Assembly: GCF_000376885.1 (NCBI RefSeq)
Contig: NZ_AQXR01000011.1
Span: 248,001 to 312,000 of the forward strand
Length of the DNA: 64,000 nucleotides
From: Alloscardovia criceti DSM 17774
GTDB lineage: Bacteria; Actinomycetota; Actinomycetes; Actinomycetales; Bifidobacteriaceae
Direction: 5' to 3'
Shown here: piece by piece, positions 54,987 to 64,000 of the stretch
How positions within the stretch are numbered: the stretch's first letter is position 1
Layout of the letters: every line of letters begins with the position of its first letter
Program-made: the position numbers and the translations under genes
The notes under the pieces: generated by a model
Told to the model about the DNA's origin: nothing
What the model saw: the letters and a program-made list of their open reading frames with translations, nothing else
Databases searched by the model: none

Positions 54987-56576
54987 ATGTTGGTCACAGC
55001 GATAAAGTCTGCAACAGTAAACGAAACTGAGCAGGAAGAGGCTACCAAGGCAACAACGCGAAAGAAGACCACTGCAAAGAAGACGAGCACTGCTTCTGCA
55101 CGTGGTGCTCAATCAACGACTAAGCGCAGCACGACGCGTAAGACTAAGTCGGCTCGTGCAACCAAGGTAGAAGACGCAGTTGTAGAAGATACAACCGAGG
55201 AAACACAGGCGGCAGAATCCACGGAGAAGACCACCGCTCGAAAGACCCGTAAGAAGACGGCTACAAGTAAGTCCACCACAAAGTCTACGAAGGCGAAGTC
55301 CGCAAAAACCAAGAATGACGATGCTCAAGAAGATGCGGATGCTTCTTCCGATGATGAAGCATTACTGACAGATGACGTGGAGGATACGGAAGAAGTCTCG
55401 GATGAGAAGGATGCTGAATTATTTGATTCTCAGGAATTAGATGAAAACGGTGATCCGATTTCTCAAGATGATGACGACGAGGAGATTGGCGAACAGAATT
55501 TCGACGATGTCGAACCTGAGTCTGACGACGATGAAGAGGACGAAAAGGAAGAAGAGCCTAAGGAAGAGGGCGCCTTCGTTCTCAACGAGTCTAAGGAAGA
55601 TGACGATACACTGACACCTTCTGGCAATCCAAAGCGCCGTGTTATCGCCACCGGTGCTACTGCGGATCCTGTGAAGGATTATCTCAAGCAAATCGGTCGT
55701 GTGAACTTGCTGACCGCAGATCAGGAAGTAGATCTTTCCGAGCGCATTGAGGCTGGCTTGTATGCTCAGCATATTCTCGACACGGAAAACACGGATGAGA
55801 TGACCTTCAAGCAGCGTCGTGAGCTCAAATGGGCTGCCAGCGATGGTAAGAAGGCCAAGGATCATTTGCTGGAGGCAAATCTTCGTCTTGTCGTGTCCTT
55901 GGCGAAGCGCTACACCGGTCGTGGAATGCTCTTCTTGGATTTGATTCAGGAAGGTAATCTTGGTCTGATTCGCGCCGTCGAAAAATTCGATTGGAAGAAG
56001 GGCTTTAAGTTCTCTACCTACGCCACATGGTGGATTCGCCAGGCCATTACACGTGCTATGGCTGATCAGGCCCGTACGATTCGCGTGCCGGTGCACATGG
56101 TGGAAGTTATCAATAAGCTTTCTCGTGTCCAGCGTCAGATGCTGCAGGATTTGGGTCGTGAGCCGACCTTGGATGAGCTTGCACGCGAGTTGGATATGCC
56201 TGTAGAAAAGGTGCAAGAAGTACAAAAGTACGGTCGTGAGCCTATTTCTTTGCACACCCCATTGGGTGAGGATGGCGATTCCGAGTTCGGAGATTTGATT
56301 GAGGATTCTGATGCCATTGCACCATCCGAGTCGGTGGCCTTCTCCATGCTCCAAGAGCAGTTCCGTCAGGTCCTGGAAACGCTGTCGCCTCGTGAAGCAG
56401 GCGTGATTAAGATGCGTTATGGCCTTGAGGATGGGCAGCCAAAGACTCTGGACGATATTGGTCATGTCTACGGTGTTACCCGCGAGCGTATCCGCCAGAT
56501 TGAATCCAAGACCATGGCAAAACTGCGTCATCCGTCACGTTCTCAGACTCTCCGTGACTTCTTAGATCAAGAGTAA
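54987..56576 (+). CDS. sigA: RNA polymerase primary sigma factor (RpoD/SigA)
   Basis: 529 residues. The first ~215 are a Lys/Thr/Ala-rich stretch followed by a strongly acidic one, as in actinobacterial HrdB/SigA proteins. Then region 1.2 ([32 protein letters not shown]), region 2 ([58 protein letters not shown]), region 3, and region 4 ([48 protein letters not shown]). AAGGAGG is only two bases from the ATG at 54987 but five from the next in-frame codon, TTG 54990, which may be the real start. Confidence 0.96.
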   Translation: MLVTAIKSATVNETEQEEATKATTRKKTTAKKTSTASARGAQSTTKRSTTRKTKSARATKVEDAVVEDTTEETQAAESTEKTTARKTRKKTATSKSTTKSTKAKSAKTKNDDAQEDADASSDDEALLTDDVEDTEEVSDEKDAELFDSQELDENGDPISQDDDDEEIGEQNFDDVEPESDDDEEDEKEEEPKEEGAFVLNESKEDDDTLTPSGNPKRRVIATGATADPVKDYLKQIGRVNLLTADQEVDLSERIEAGLYAQHILDTENTDEMTFKQRRELKWAASDGKKAKDHLLEANLRLVVSLAKRYTGRGMLFLDLIQEGNLGLIRAVEKFDWKKGFKFSTYATWWIRQAITRAMADQARTIRVPVHMVEVINKLSRVQRQMLQDLGREPTLDELARELDMPVEKVQEVQKYGREPISLHTPLGEDGDSEFGDLIEDSDAIAPSESVAFSMLQEQFRQVLETLSPREAGVIKMRYGLEDGQPKTLDDIGHVYGVTRERIRQIESKTMAKLRHPSRSQTLRDFLDQE

Positions 56577-56587
56577 TACGCAAAAAT

Positions 56588-56665
56588 TCTGCCTGTATAT
56601 GTCCCCGGTACATGTCCCGTACACGTCTTCAGTGGAGGCATATACAGGCAGATTATTTTATTTCT
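56588..56665 (+). terminator. Terminator of sigA
   Basis: A 14-bp perfect stem (56588-56601 with 56639-56652) with a 37-base loop that contains a smaller GTAC-based repeat, followed by a T-rich tail TTATTTTATTTCTTTT. Confidence 0.85.
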
Positions 56666-56696
56666 TTTCTATTTTATCTTTCGAGGTAATTTTTTC

Positions 56697-59009
56697 ATGG
56701 CTGCAAAGAAAACAGCAAACGAAGAATACAATGCTGGTAGTCTGTCCGTTTTGGAAGGACTGGATGCTGTGCGTAAGCGACCGGGTATGTACATTGGTAC
56801 TACCGATAGCCAAGGTCTTATGCACTGTTTGTGGGAAATTATTGATAATTCCGTTGATGAAGCCTTAGCGGGTGCGTGCACCGAGATTACGGTAACTTTG
56901 CACACGGATGGTTCGATTACGGTGGAGGATAACGGTCGTGGCATTCCTATCGACGAAGAGCCTAAAACGGGACTTTCCGGTGTCGAAGTAGTACTGACTA
57001 AGCTCCATGCGGGTGCAAAGTTTGGAAATTCTTCCTACAATGCCGTCGGTGGCTTGCACGGTGTGGGTTCCTCCGTCGTCAATGCATTAAGTTCCCGTTT
57101 GGATGTGGAAGTGGACCGTGACGGGAACACCTACCGTATGGAATTCCGTCAAGGACATCCGGGCGTGTATACGGATGCTGATCCTGCGATGCCGTCACCG
57201 GATGCACCATTTAAAGCCACCCCAAAGCGCAAGGCTACGCCATTGCGCATCGTGAAGCATTACGATGGCACACATACGGGTACACGCATTCGTTACTGGT
57301 TAGATCCTGAAATTTTCAATGCTACTGCGGAATTTAATTATCAGCAGCTGGTCGATCGTGTGCGCCAGACATCTTTCTTGGTACCCGGTCTGAAAATTAT
57401 CGTAGTCGACGAAGCCATTGCCGATGGGGAAGTCCTCGAATCTGATGCCGAATTGGCGGACGAGGAGCTCACGCCCGAGTCTCAAACCGAGTCAACGGAC
57501 CTCGTCGAAGAAGATGCGTCAGACGACACGGCAGAAAGCACAGAAAATCTAGAAGACACGGAAAACGCAGGCGAACCTCTGAGCAGTTCTGTGCCCGCGC
57601 ACTCCGCACAGCATGCCACTCATCCACATGAGGTTGTTTTCCACCACGAGGGTGGAATTGTCGACTTCGTGGACTTCCTCTCCAACGGGGAGCCAATTAG
57701 CGATATTTGGCATATTACGGGTCAAGACACCTACGATGAGGAAACACAGGTCGTCGGTGAAAATGGTGATTTGCATGCACAGATGATTGAACGCACCTGC
57801 GACGTGGATATTGCTCTGCGATGGATTAACGATTACGAAACAACAATTCGTAGCTTCGTCAATGTGGTAGAAACACCGGGTGGCGGTATGCACGTGGATG
57901 GATTCTTAAATTCCATCACCAAACAGGTGCGCAAAAACGTGGAAGCCAATGCGCGTAAGCTGAAATTCAATACAAAAGACACGTCTATGCGTGTCGAGCG
58001 TGATGATGTCATGTCCGGCCTCGTTGCCGTGGTTACGGTACGCATCGCCGAGCCGCAATTCCAAGGACAGACGAAGGACGTGCTCGGTACAGCGCCTGTG
58101 AAGCCGATTGTCACCAAAATGAGTGATAAGCAGTTCGGTGAAATGGTGTCGGGATCACGGCGTGGCTTTAAAGAGCAGTCCATGCGCGTGCTGGAAAAAA
58201 TTGTGAGTGAGATGCATGCCCGCATTCAAGCGCGTAAAACCAAGGAAGTTACACGGCGCAAGAATGCGCTCGAATCCGCTTCCATGCCAGCAAAATTGTC
58301 GGATTGCCAGCCTGGAAATGATGATATCGCCGAATTGTTCATCGTGGAGGGCGACTCCGCATTGGGCACAGCTAAGGCGGCTCGTAACTCCATGTTCCAA
58401 GCTTTGCTGCCTATTCGAGGTAAAATTCTCAATGTGCAAAAAGCCTCGGTAGCGCAGATTCTGGCCAATAAGGAATGCTCTTCCATTATTCAGGTGGTAG
58501 GCGCGGGCTCTGGCTCGACCTTTGATGTAAGCCAATCGCGTTACAACAAGGTCGTAATGATGACGGATGCAGATGTGGATGGTGCGCATATTCGCACGCT
58601 ACTACTGACGTTGTTCTACCGGTATATGCGCCCGCTCATTGCCGAGGGGCATGTGTATGCAGCCGTGCCGCCATTGCATCGCATCGCATTGGCCGGAAAG
58701 CGAAAAGGCGAGTACATTTACACCTATTCTGAGGAAGAGCTAGGAATCAAGCTGGCGCAGTTGCGCAAGCAGGGTGTGGCCTTTAATGAGGATATCCAGC
58801 GCTACAAGGGTTTGGGTGAAATGGACGCGGATCAGCTCGCAGACACGACCATGGACCCGCGCACGCGTATGCTGCGTCGTATCCGTCTCGAGGACGCCGC
58901 TCACGCATCCGAGATATTTAGCCTGCTTATGGGGGACGAGGTACCACCGCGCAAGCAATTTATCATCGATAATGCGGAGGACTTTGATAGGTCAAAAATC
59001 GACGCCTAA
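56697..59009 (+). CDS. parE: Type IIA topoisomerase subunit B (topoisomerase IV ParE)
   Basis: 770 residues. The GHKL ATPase has EIIDNSVDEALAG, DNGRGIP and GGLHGVGSSVVNALS; the transducer carries the QTK-type loop QTKDVLGT; the TOPRIM domain has EGDSALGTAK and DADVDGAHIRTLLLTLFYRYMRPLI. Called ParE rather than GyrB because its partner at 60463-63165 is ParC-like and because it is not beside gyrA. An acidic Ser/Thr/Glu-rich insertion of about 65 residues (about 245-312) precedes VVFHHEGGIVDFVDFLS. The enzyme decatenates sister chromosomes. The ATG has CGAGGT upstream at a long spacing. Confidence 0.93.
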   Translation: MAAKKTANEEYNAGSLSVLEGLDAVRKRPGMYIGTTDSQGLMHCLWEIIDNSVDEALAGACTEITVTLHTDGSITVEDNGRGIPIDEEPKTGLSGVEVVLTKLHAGAKFGNSSYNAVGGLHGVGSSVVNALSSRLDVEVDRDGNTYRMEFRQGHPGVYTDADPAMPSPDAPFKATPKRKATPLRIVKHYDGTHTGTRIRYWLDPEIFNATAEFNYQQLVDRVRQTSFLVPGLKIIVVDEAIADGEVLESDAELADEELTPESQTESTDLVEEDASDDTAESTENLEDTENAGEPLSSSVPAHSAQHATHPHEVVFHHEGGIVDFVDFLSNGEPISDIWHITGQDTYDEETQVVGENGDLHAQMIERTCDVDIALRWINDYETTIRSFVNVVETPGGGMHVDGFLNSITKQVRKNVEANARKLKFNTKDTSMRVERDDVMSGLVAVVTVRIAEPQFQGQTKDVLGTAPVKPIVTKMSDKQFGEMVSGSRRGFKEQSMRVLEKIVSEMHARIQARKTKEVTRRKNALESASMPAKLSDCQPGNDDIAELFIVEGDSALGTAKAARNSMFQALLPIRGKILNVQKASVAQILANKECSSIIQVVGAGSGSTFDVSQSRYNKVVMMTDADVDGAHIRTLLLTLFYRYMRPLIAEGHVYAAVPPLHRIALAGKRKGEYIYTYSEEELGIKLAQLRKQGVAFNEDIQRYKGLGEMDADQLADTTMDPRTRMLRRIRLEDAAHASEIFSLLMGDEVPPRKQFIIDNAEDFDRSKIDA

Positions 59010-59097
59010 GTGTCTGATGGTCGCGTGTCAGATAGTTGACATGTCAGGGTAGACTCGAAGGTCGATGCATAAACCGCTTACACAGTAGTAGAAAGAC

Positions 59098-60333
59098 ATG
59101 GGCCCGCCAATGTGGGTGGGCTCTGAGGTGACCGTGACAAACGTACTTCTTGCCGTTATTTATTTGGCATTTATTTCCTTGGGTTTGCCGGATTCTTTGA
59201 TGGGTTCTGCGTGGCCGAGCATGTATGTGCAATTCAACGTGCCCATTTCCTACGCAGGAATTGTATCCATCATTATTACGGCGGGTACGATTATTTCCTC
59301 ATTGATGAGCGATCGTTTAACCTTTAAGCTCGGTGCGGGTAAGGTGACGGCCGTTTCTGTGGCCATGACAGCGGCAGCCTTGCTCGGTTTTTCCTTCTCG
59401 CCGAATTTCTGGATTTTGTGCTTGTGGGCTGTTCCTTATGGATTAGGAGCAGGTGCCATCGATGCGGCGCTCAATAATTACGTGGCTTTGCATTACAGTA
59501 GTCGTCACATGAACTGGTTGCATGCCATGTGGGGCGTGGGCACCGTTGTCAGCCCAAATATCATGGCGTATGCGCTGTTGAAGCAGCATCAGTGGCAATT
59601 GGGGTATCGCTACGTGTCGTATATACAGATTGTCATCGCCATACTGGTGGTCGTGTCACTGCCTCTGTGGATTAATCGTAAATCTGCGCAGATAGATAAC
59701 AGCGAGCATACGGATACTTCACAGTCCCAAGAAACGAAGCCATTGAGTTTACTGGAGACTATTCGACTGCCGTACGCCAAAGAGATTTTGCTCATGTTTA
59801 TGACCTACTGCGGACTGGAGGGCGCCGCAGGATTATGGTCGAGCACCTATGCCATGCAGTCGCGCGGTATCTCGGCAGAAGATGCGGCTACTTGGGCAAG
59901 TTATTTCTATTTAGGCATCACCGGTGGTCGCATCGTCTGCGGCTTCATTGCAGAAAAACTGAACGATACACAGATGATTCGTTTAGGTTTTATTATCCTG
60001 GGTATAGGCATTCTCATGACTATGAACCCAACGCCATGGACGGTACTGACCATGCTGGGCTTGATTCTTATCGGTGTGGGCTGTGCCCCGATTTATCCGA
60101 GCATTATTCACTCCACACCGACAATTTTTGGCGAGGACAAATCCCAAGCAATGATTGGCGTGCAAATGGCGAGTGCGTATGTAGGATTCATTATTGTGCC
60201 GCCACTTTTCGGCGTTATCGCACGCAGTAGTACGGCTTTGTGGATGCCTGTTTATCTGTTATTCTTCTTCACCTTAATGGTGGCCATGCATGAAATTATC
60301 CAAGCGCGCAGAAAAGCGGAACGCAAGAAGTAA
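59098..60333 (+). CDS. MFS transporter
   Basis: 411 residues with about 12 hydrophobic segments, of the FucP/YfkF-like MFS type: AFISLGLPDSLMGSAWPSMY in helix 1, WAVPYGLGAGAIDAALNNYVALH in helix 4 and MNWLHAMWGVGTVVSPN leading into helix 5. A short acidic loop (about 200-215) separates the halves. Substrate unknown; sugars or drugs are possible. The start is uncertain: ATG 59098 has GAAAG upstream; ATG 59110 and GTG 59134 (closest to helix 1) are alternatives. It lies between parE (same strand, 88 bases upstream) and the convergent parC. Confidence 0.85.
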   Translation: MGPPMWVGSEVTVTNVLLAVIYLAFISLGLPDSLMGSAWPSMYVQFNVPISYAGIVSIIITAGTIISSLMSDRLTFKLGAGKVTAVSVAMTAAALLGFSFSPNFWILCLWAVPYGLGAGAIDAALNNYVALHYSSRHMNWLHAMWGVGTVVSPNIMAYALLKQHQWQLGYRYVSYIQIVIAILVVVSLPLWINRKSAQIDNSEHTDTSQSQETKPLSLLETIRLPYAKEILLMFMTYCGLEGAAGLWSSTYAMQSRGISAEDAATWASYFYLGITGGRIVCGFIAEKLNDTQMIRLGFIILGIGILMTMNPTPWTVLTMLGLILIGVGCAPIYPSIIHSTPTIFGEDKSQAMIGVQMASAYVGFIIVPPLFGVIARSSTALWMPVYLLFFFTLMVAMHEIIQARRKAERKK

Positions 60334-60372
60334 GCGCCATAAGTAGTCGATAATTCTATACAAGCCGCTCTG

Positions 60373-60450
60373 CATACACATGAACCGCACCCGTAATCTG
60401 GGGAATCCGAATTTCTTCAGACTCATCATCGGGTGCGGTTCATGTGTATG
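60373..60450. terminator. Long 21-bp perfect inverted repeat between MFS and parC
   Basis: Arms 60373-60393 and 60430-60450 match over all 21 bases with a 36-base spacer, between convergent genes. There is no T tract on either side. It probably ends both transcripts but is unusually long for an intrinsic terminator. Confidence 0.7.
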
Positions 60451-60462
60451 AGCTGAGCAACG

Positions 60463-63165
60463 CTAGACGCGTGACAAGAAGCTAATAGGCGAGTCCAGCT
60501 CCGTGCCAGAGCCATCGCGGCGCATATCCACGTGTGGCAACTCCACTGCATGACCGCCAGAGCTGGCCGCAAATACCGGCGCAGCGCAAACAGTGGCGCC
60601 GATAATCGTGTTTTGACCACGCAAGAATCGTTGAGAACGTACACCGCCGGTTGCTCGACCCTTCGTAGGATAGAGCTCGAGAGGCGTAATCTTGCATGCT
60701 CCCATATCCGTGCCTGGCAAGGCATCACTGTCGCCGGCCACTGTCAGTACAACAGCACCGGATTGAGAGGACATGCCTTCTTCGTTCTCATCATAAACCC
60801 ATGCCAATTTGCCTGCCGGCACCACCGCGAAGCATACCACCCGCTGGTTTTCTGCCAGCTTTATGCCTGCCATACCTCCGGCAGTGCGTCCTTGTGCACG
60901 CACTACAGAACCTGCAAAGGTGAGTAAGGAGGCATCCGAAGAAATGAAAACGATGCGGTCGTCGTCATCCGCCTCCGCTGCGAAGAGTACGGAGTCGTTG
61001 CCTTTCAAATCGATGACGCTCCACGAATCCATAGTCGTTGGCGATTCTCTATTCCAGCGCTTTACCACACCATGTACGGTGCCTAAGGCCAGTGGCGTGG
61101 TGTTTTCCTCACGCATATCGATAACGGCAATTGTATGCTCGCCCTCAATTGGCTCCGTGCTGTCTGTGCTCTGCAGAAGTTCGTCTGCTACAACGCCACC
61201 CGCCACACTCACACTCTGAGAGACCGGCAATTGCGGCAAATCTGCCGTGTGCGCCAGTACCAGACGTCCTGCCGAAGTGATCAGGCCGAAGGAAGAACGC
61301 GTAGACGATTTAATGAGCGATACAATCGTATCCTCAGCTGTACGCGGGGTTGCAGCACTTCGTGAATGATAGACATCCCACGCGGTTTCCGACAGGCGCG
61401 CCACCAAGCCTGAAGCGCTGAGCGCAATGACGCACGGCACATCATCCAGCTCTAAAGCTTCCAAGGCGGCTTCACCTCGCACATTGCCAAGGGCTGCACT
61501 AGCCTGCATTTGAGCCTGTACTGCCGCAAGTGTCTGCGCATGCGAAGCACCACCGCCCACACCGATTTGTGTGCCAGCCGCATTCCCCGAATTCTCAGCA
61601 CCAGCTCCTGGCGTCGCCTCATTGTGCACAGCAGAAGGTACAGGCACAAAACTGTTTTCCACTTCATCCAACAAAATTGTGCGCCTGTTATCGCCCCACT
61701 GCGCTACAACCTCATCCATCGATTCGATAACCACATTATCGAGCACCTCAGCAGAGGCTAGGATTTGTGAGAGCTCCTCAATCGTGCGTTTTAAGTCATC
61801 GCGCTCCGATTCGAGCTCGATACGACTCATGCGTGTCAATCGACGCAAACGCAAATCCAAAATGTACTGAGCCTGAATGTCATCCAAATCAAACACGGCC
61901 ATCAAACGGGTTTTCGCAGCATCGGCATCATCCGAAGAGCGGATAACCTCGATGACTTCATCGATGTCAATCAAGGCCAATAACAAGCCTTCCACCAGGT
62001 GCAGGCGTTCTTGCGCTTTACGTTTGCGATACTCCGAGCGATTGCGGATAACCTCACGCCTGTGCGCCACCCACACCTCAAGTAGCTCTTTCAAACCCAT
62101 AGTGCGTGGACGTCCATCGACGAGCGCCACGTTATTCATGGTGAAATTATCTTCCAACGGCGTGTACTTAAACAATTGCGTGAGCACAGCCTGAGGATCA
62201 AAACCGCTTTTAATTTCGATGACAATCCTCGTGCCATTATGACGATCCGTTAAATCAATAGCACCGGAAATGCCATCCAATTTCTTGGATTTCACACCAT
62301 CAGAAATGCGTTCCAGCACCTTCTCCGGACCCACCATAAACGGCAATTCCGTGACAATAATCGCCTTTTTACGGGCGGTAACATTTTCAATATGCGTTTG
62401 CGAACGCGTTGTAAACGTACCTCGACCCGTGGCGTACGCTTCTTTGATACCTTCGCGGCCCATAATAATGCCACCACCCGGTAAATCCGGACCGGGAATA
62501 TAGCGCATAAGATCATCCAAGGACGCATCCGGATGGCGCATAAGATATTTCGCGCCCTCAATAACCTCACGCAAATTGTGCGTGGCCATATTCGTCGCCA
62601 TACCCACCGCAATGCCTGAAGCGCCATTGACGAGAAGATTTGGGAAAGCGGAAGGCAATACCGTAGGTTCTTCCAGCTTATTGTCGTAATTCGGCGTAAA
62701 TTCGACGGTTTCCTCGCCAATCGAATCAATCATTGCAGAAGCCGAAGGGGCTAGACGTGCCTCTGTATAACGCGAAGCAGCTGGACCGTCGTCCAAGGAG
62801 CCAAAATTGCCGTGCCCATCCACCAAAGGCAAGCGCAGAGCAAAAGGCTGCGCCAAACGTACCATAGCCTCATAAATCGCCGAATCGCCATGAGGATGCA
62901 ACTTACCCATCACTTCGCCCACCACACGAGCGGATTTCATGTAAGGCTTATCGGGCGTCAAACCCATTTGACCCATCTGATAAATGATGCGCCGTTGCAC
63001 TGGTTTCATGCCATCGCGCGCATCAGGAAGAGCGCGAGCGTAAATCACAGAATATGCGTACTCCAAAAACGATTTGCTCATTTCCTCCTGGAGCGGAGTA
63101 TCGACGATATTCTCTTTTACCTCACGTGGATCGTAACTAATGACTTGTGCGCGTTTGCGTGCCAT
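60463..63165 (-). CDS. parC: Topoisomerase IV subunit A (ParC)
   Basis: 900 residues. The breakage-reunion domain opens [37 protein letters not shown], has a wild-type quinolone region [17 protein letters not shown] (Ser95, Glu99) and the catalytic Tyr133 in ASRYTEARL. The C-terminal domain has only degenerate beta-propeller boxes, including [13 protein letters not shown]. Between them a Gly/Ala/Gln-rich stretch (about 510-570) is longer than normal linkers. The ATG has AAAGGAG before it. With ParE it forms topoisomerase IV. Confidence 0.93.
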   Translation of the reverse strand: MARKRAQVISYDPREVKENIVDTPLQEEMSKSFLEYAYSVIYARALPDARDGMKPVQRRIIYQMGQMGLTPDKPYMKSARVVGEVMGKLHPHGDSAIYEAMVRLAQPFALRLPLVDGHGNFGSLDDGPAASRYTEARLAPSASAMIDSIGEETVEFTPNYDNKLEEPTVLPSAFPNLLVNGASGIAVGMATNMATHNLREVIEGAKYLMRHPDASLDDLMRYIPGPDLPGGGIIMGREGIKEAYATGRGTFTTRSQTHIENVTARKKAIIVTELPFMVGPEKVLERISDGVKSKKLDGISGAIDLTDRHNGTRIVIEIKSGFDPQAVLTQLFKYTPLEDNFTMNNVALVDGRPRTMGLKELLEVWVAHRREVIRNRSEYRKRKAQERLHLVEGLLLALIDIDEVIEVIRSSDDADAAKTRLMAVFDLDDIQAQYILDLRLRRLTRMSRIELESERDDLKRTIEELSQILASAEVLDNVVIESMDEVVAQWGDNRRTILLDEVENSFVPVPSAVHNEATPGAGAENSGNAAGTQIGVGGGASHAQTLAAVQAQMQASAALGNVRGEAALEALELDDVPCVIALSASGLVARLSETAWDVYHSRSAATPRTAEDTIVSLIKSSTRSSFGLITSAGRLVLAHTADLPQLPVSQSVSVAGGVVADELLQSTDSTEPIEGEHTIAVIDMREENTTPLALGTVHGVVKRWNRESPTTMDSWSVIDLKGNDSVLFAAEADDDDRIVFISSDASLLTFAGSVVRAQGRTAGGMAGIKLAENQRVVCFAVVPAGKLAWVYDENEEGMSSQSGAVVLTVAGDSDALPGTDMGACKITPLELYPTKGRATGGVRSQRFLRGQNTIIGATVCAAPVFAASSGGHAVELPHVDMRRDGSGTELDSPISFLSRV

Positions 63166-63226
63166 GAATCTCCTTTTTAGCGGATACCCAAAATATTATA
63201 TGCAAGGCGTGTGATTGAATGACATC

Positions 63227-64000
63227 ATGGGTTTTTTAGATGGTACGTATGATGATGACAATCTACTCGAGTTGCAAGAAATTGTGCCCTACGATGGAAC
63301 GAATGCGCAAGGTAGAGGATCTGAACGCCATCTTAGCGCCGTATTACCCGCAATTTCAGCTAGTTTAGGCGTACCCGTGGCCACGGCCATACACCCGCAT
63401 CCAGAGGATATCCGCGAAAAATTCGGCATGCCTCGAGCTCAGTCTATTATCGTGGTGCTTATCGATGGCTTGGGCTTTTGGAATATGGTGGAGCGGAAAG
63501 GGCATGCGCCATATTTGCGTGCCTTGCTCTCGCACAGCGGCAATGATCAGCCCATTTCCACCTGTTTCCCGAGTACTACAGTCTCTGCATTAAGCGTTTT
63601 TGGCACAGGCACCTGCCCAGGTTTGACGGCTATGACGGGGTATACCCAATTAAATCCGGACAATGGACGCCTGTCCCAGATGATTAAATTTACCGACGGC
63701 TTGGTACCGGAGGACGTGCAGACTCAGCCCACCGTTTTTGAGGGACTTAGCGCTCAGGGCGTGCGCGTCACCACGTGCGGGCTAGGCCAGTTTTCCAAGT
63801 CTGCGCTGACACGTGCAGCCTTGCGTGGTACGCGGTATATTTCCGGGCGCAATGCGGCTCAGCATATTCTGGCGGCGGCTAAAGCCTCGTATGAACCCGG
63901 TCTAACCTACCTCTATATTCGTGATGCCGATAAAATGGGTCATCAATATGGCTGGAATGATGAGCATTGGATTGGCACCTTCGAGCGCGTGGATGCACAA
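63227..64000 (+). CDS. Alkaline phosphatase superfamily protein (nucleotide pyrophosphatase/phosphodiesterase-like), truncated by the window end
   Basis: 258 codons are present and the frame is still open at the last base. The metal-site Asp is in VVLIDGLGFWN near residue 80 and the nucleophilic Thr in CFPSTTVSALSVFGTG near 109; IRDADKMGHQYGWNDEHWI carries the later Asp/His ligands. These are the type I phosphodiesterase/nucleotide pyrophosphatase signatures. The substrate is unknown. No signal peptide is visible in the first 60 residues, which are polar and acidic, so it is probably cytoplasmic. The ATG at 63227 lacks a Shine-Dalgarno sequence; TTGAAT lies six bases before it. Divergent from parC. 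Confidence 0.88.
   Translation, partial: MGFLDGTYDDDNLLELQEIVPYDGTNAQGRGSERHLSAVLPAISASLGVPVATAIHPHPEDIREKFGMPRAQSIIVVLIDGLGFWNMVERKGHAPYLRALLSHSGNDQPISTCFPSTTVSALSVFGTGTCPGLTAMTGYTQLNPDNGRLSQMIKFTDGLVPEDVQTQPTVFEGLSAQGVRVTTCGLGQFSKSALTRAALRGTRYISGRNAAQHILAAAKASYEPGLTYLYIRDADKMGHQYGWNDEHWIGTFERVDAQ

Noticed and set aside
55437-56531. A 364-codon open frame antisense to sigA
   Set aside because: Fully inside the sigma factor gene and without recognisable motifs.

Overview
This 64 kb window comes from the chromosome of a member of the Bifidobacteriaceae with roughly balanced base composition (estimated by eye, nearer 50% G+C than the 60% of many Bifidobacterium). The family assignment rests on a full-length xylulose-5-phosphate/fructose-6-phosphate phosphoketolase (xfp) beside pta and ackA, which together form the energy-yielding end of the bifid shunt, and on the actinobacterial block ftsK-pgsA-cinA-clgR-DUF3046-recA-recX followed by rnpB, hpf and secA. 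The exact genus cannot be fixed from the sequence alone; an Alloscardovia/Scardovia/Gardnerella-type genus is plausible.

Layout. 0.1-3.9 kb: polA and a Nif3-like protein. 3.9-5.9 kb: a minus-strand Lsa-type ABC-F gene with a long structured leader, then tRNA-Pro(TGG). 6.1-9.4 kb: an unknown multipass membrane protein, aroA and a HisN-like phosphatase. 9.5-15.3 kb: ackA, pta and xfp on the minus strand. 15.7-17.3 kb: guaA. 17.4-29.8 kb has a more accessory character: an unexplained ~560 bp segment, an MFS exporter and an SDR, cysE and cysK, brnQ, a sugar O-acetyltransferase, an aldo/keto reductase, an old-yellow-enzyme flavoprotein, a two-gene osmoprotectant ABC importer and a one-lobed lipoprotein. 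29.9-34.0 kb: a CtpE-like P-type ATPase, a Bax-inhibitor-1 protein and a small alarmone synthetase. 34.1-48.4 kb is the conserved backbone: miaB-miaA, ftsK, pgsA, cinA, clgR, DUF3046, recA, recX, the RNase P RNA (minus strand), hpf, secA. 48.6-54.9 kb: ROK glucokinase, a small membrane protein, plsC, a PASTA Ser/Thr kinase, a polyprenyl diphosphate synthase and a DUF4192-like protein. 55-63.2 kb: the primary sigma factor, parE, an MFS permease and parC. A truncated alkaline-phosphatase-superfamily gene runs off the right end.

How the parts work together. Xfp produces acetyl-phosphate, which AckA turns into acetate plus ATP and Pta exchanges with CoA. CysE and CysK form cysteine from serine. 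OpuCA-like ATPase and its fused permease/binding protein import compatible solutes. LexA control of recA is shown by a perfect SOS box. Most genes have strong Shine-Dalgarno sequences and are separated by clear hairpin terminators, but a minority (polA, aroA, miaB, the lipoprotein, the small membrane protein, pknB, the prenyl synthase, the DUF4192-like gene) lack one and carry a -10-like hexamer 6-8 nt before the start, as expected for leaderless mRNAs.

No CRISPR array, insertion sequence, integrase, prophage or rRNA gene was seen. The least explained parts are the leader of the ABC-F gene (alternative stems around a tiny reading frame), the repeat-bearing segment 17371-17930, and a palindrome between xfp and guaA.
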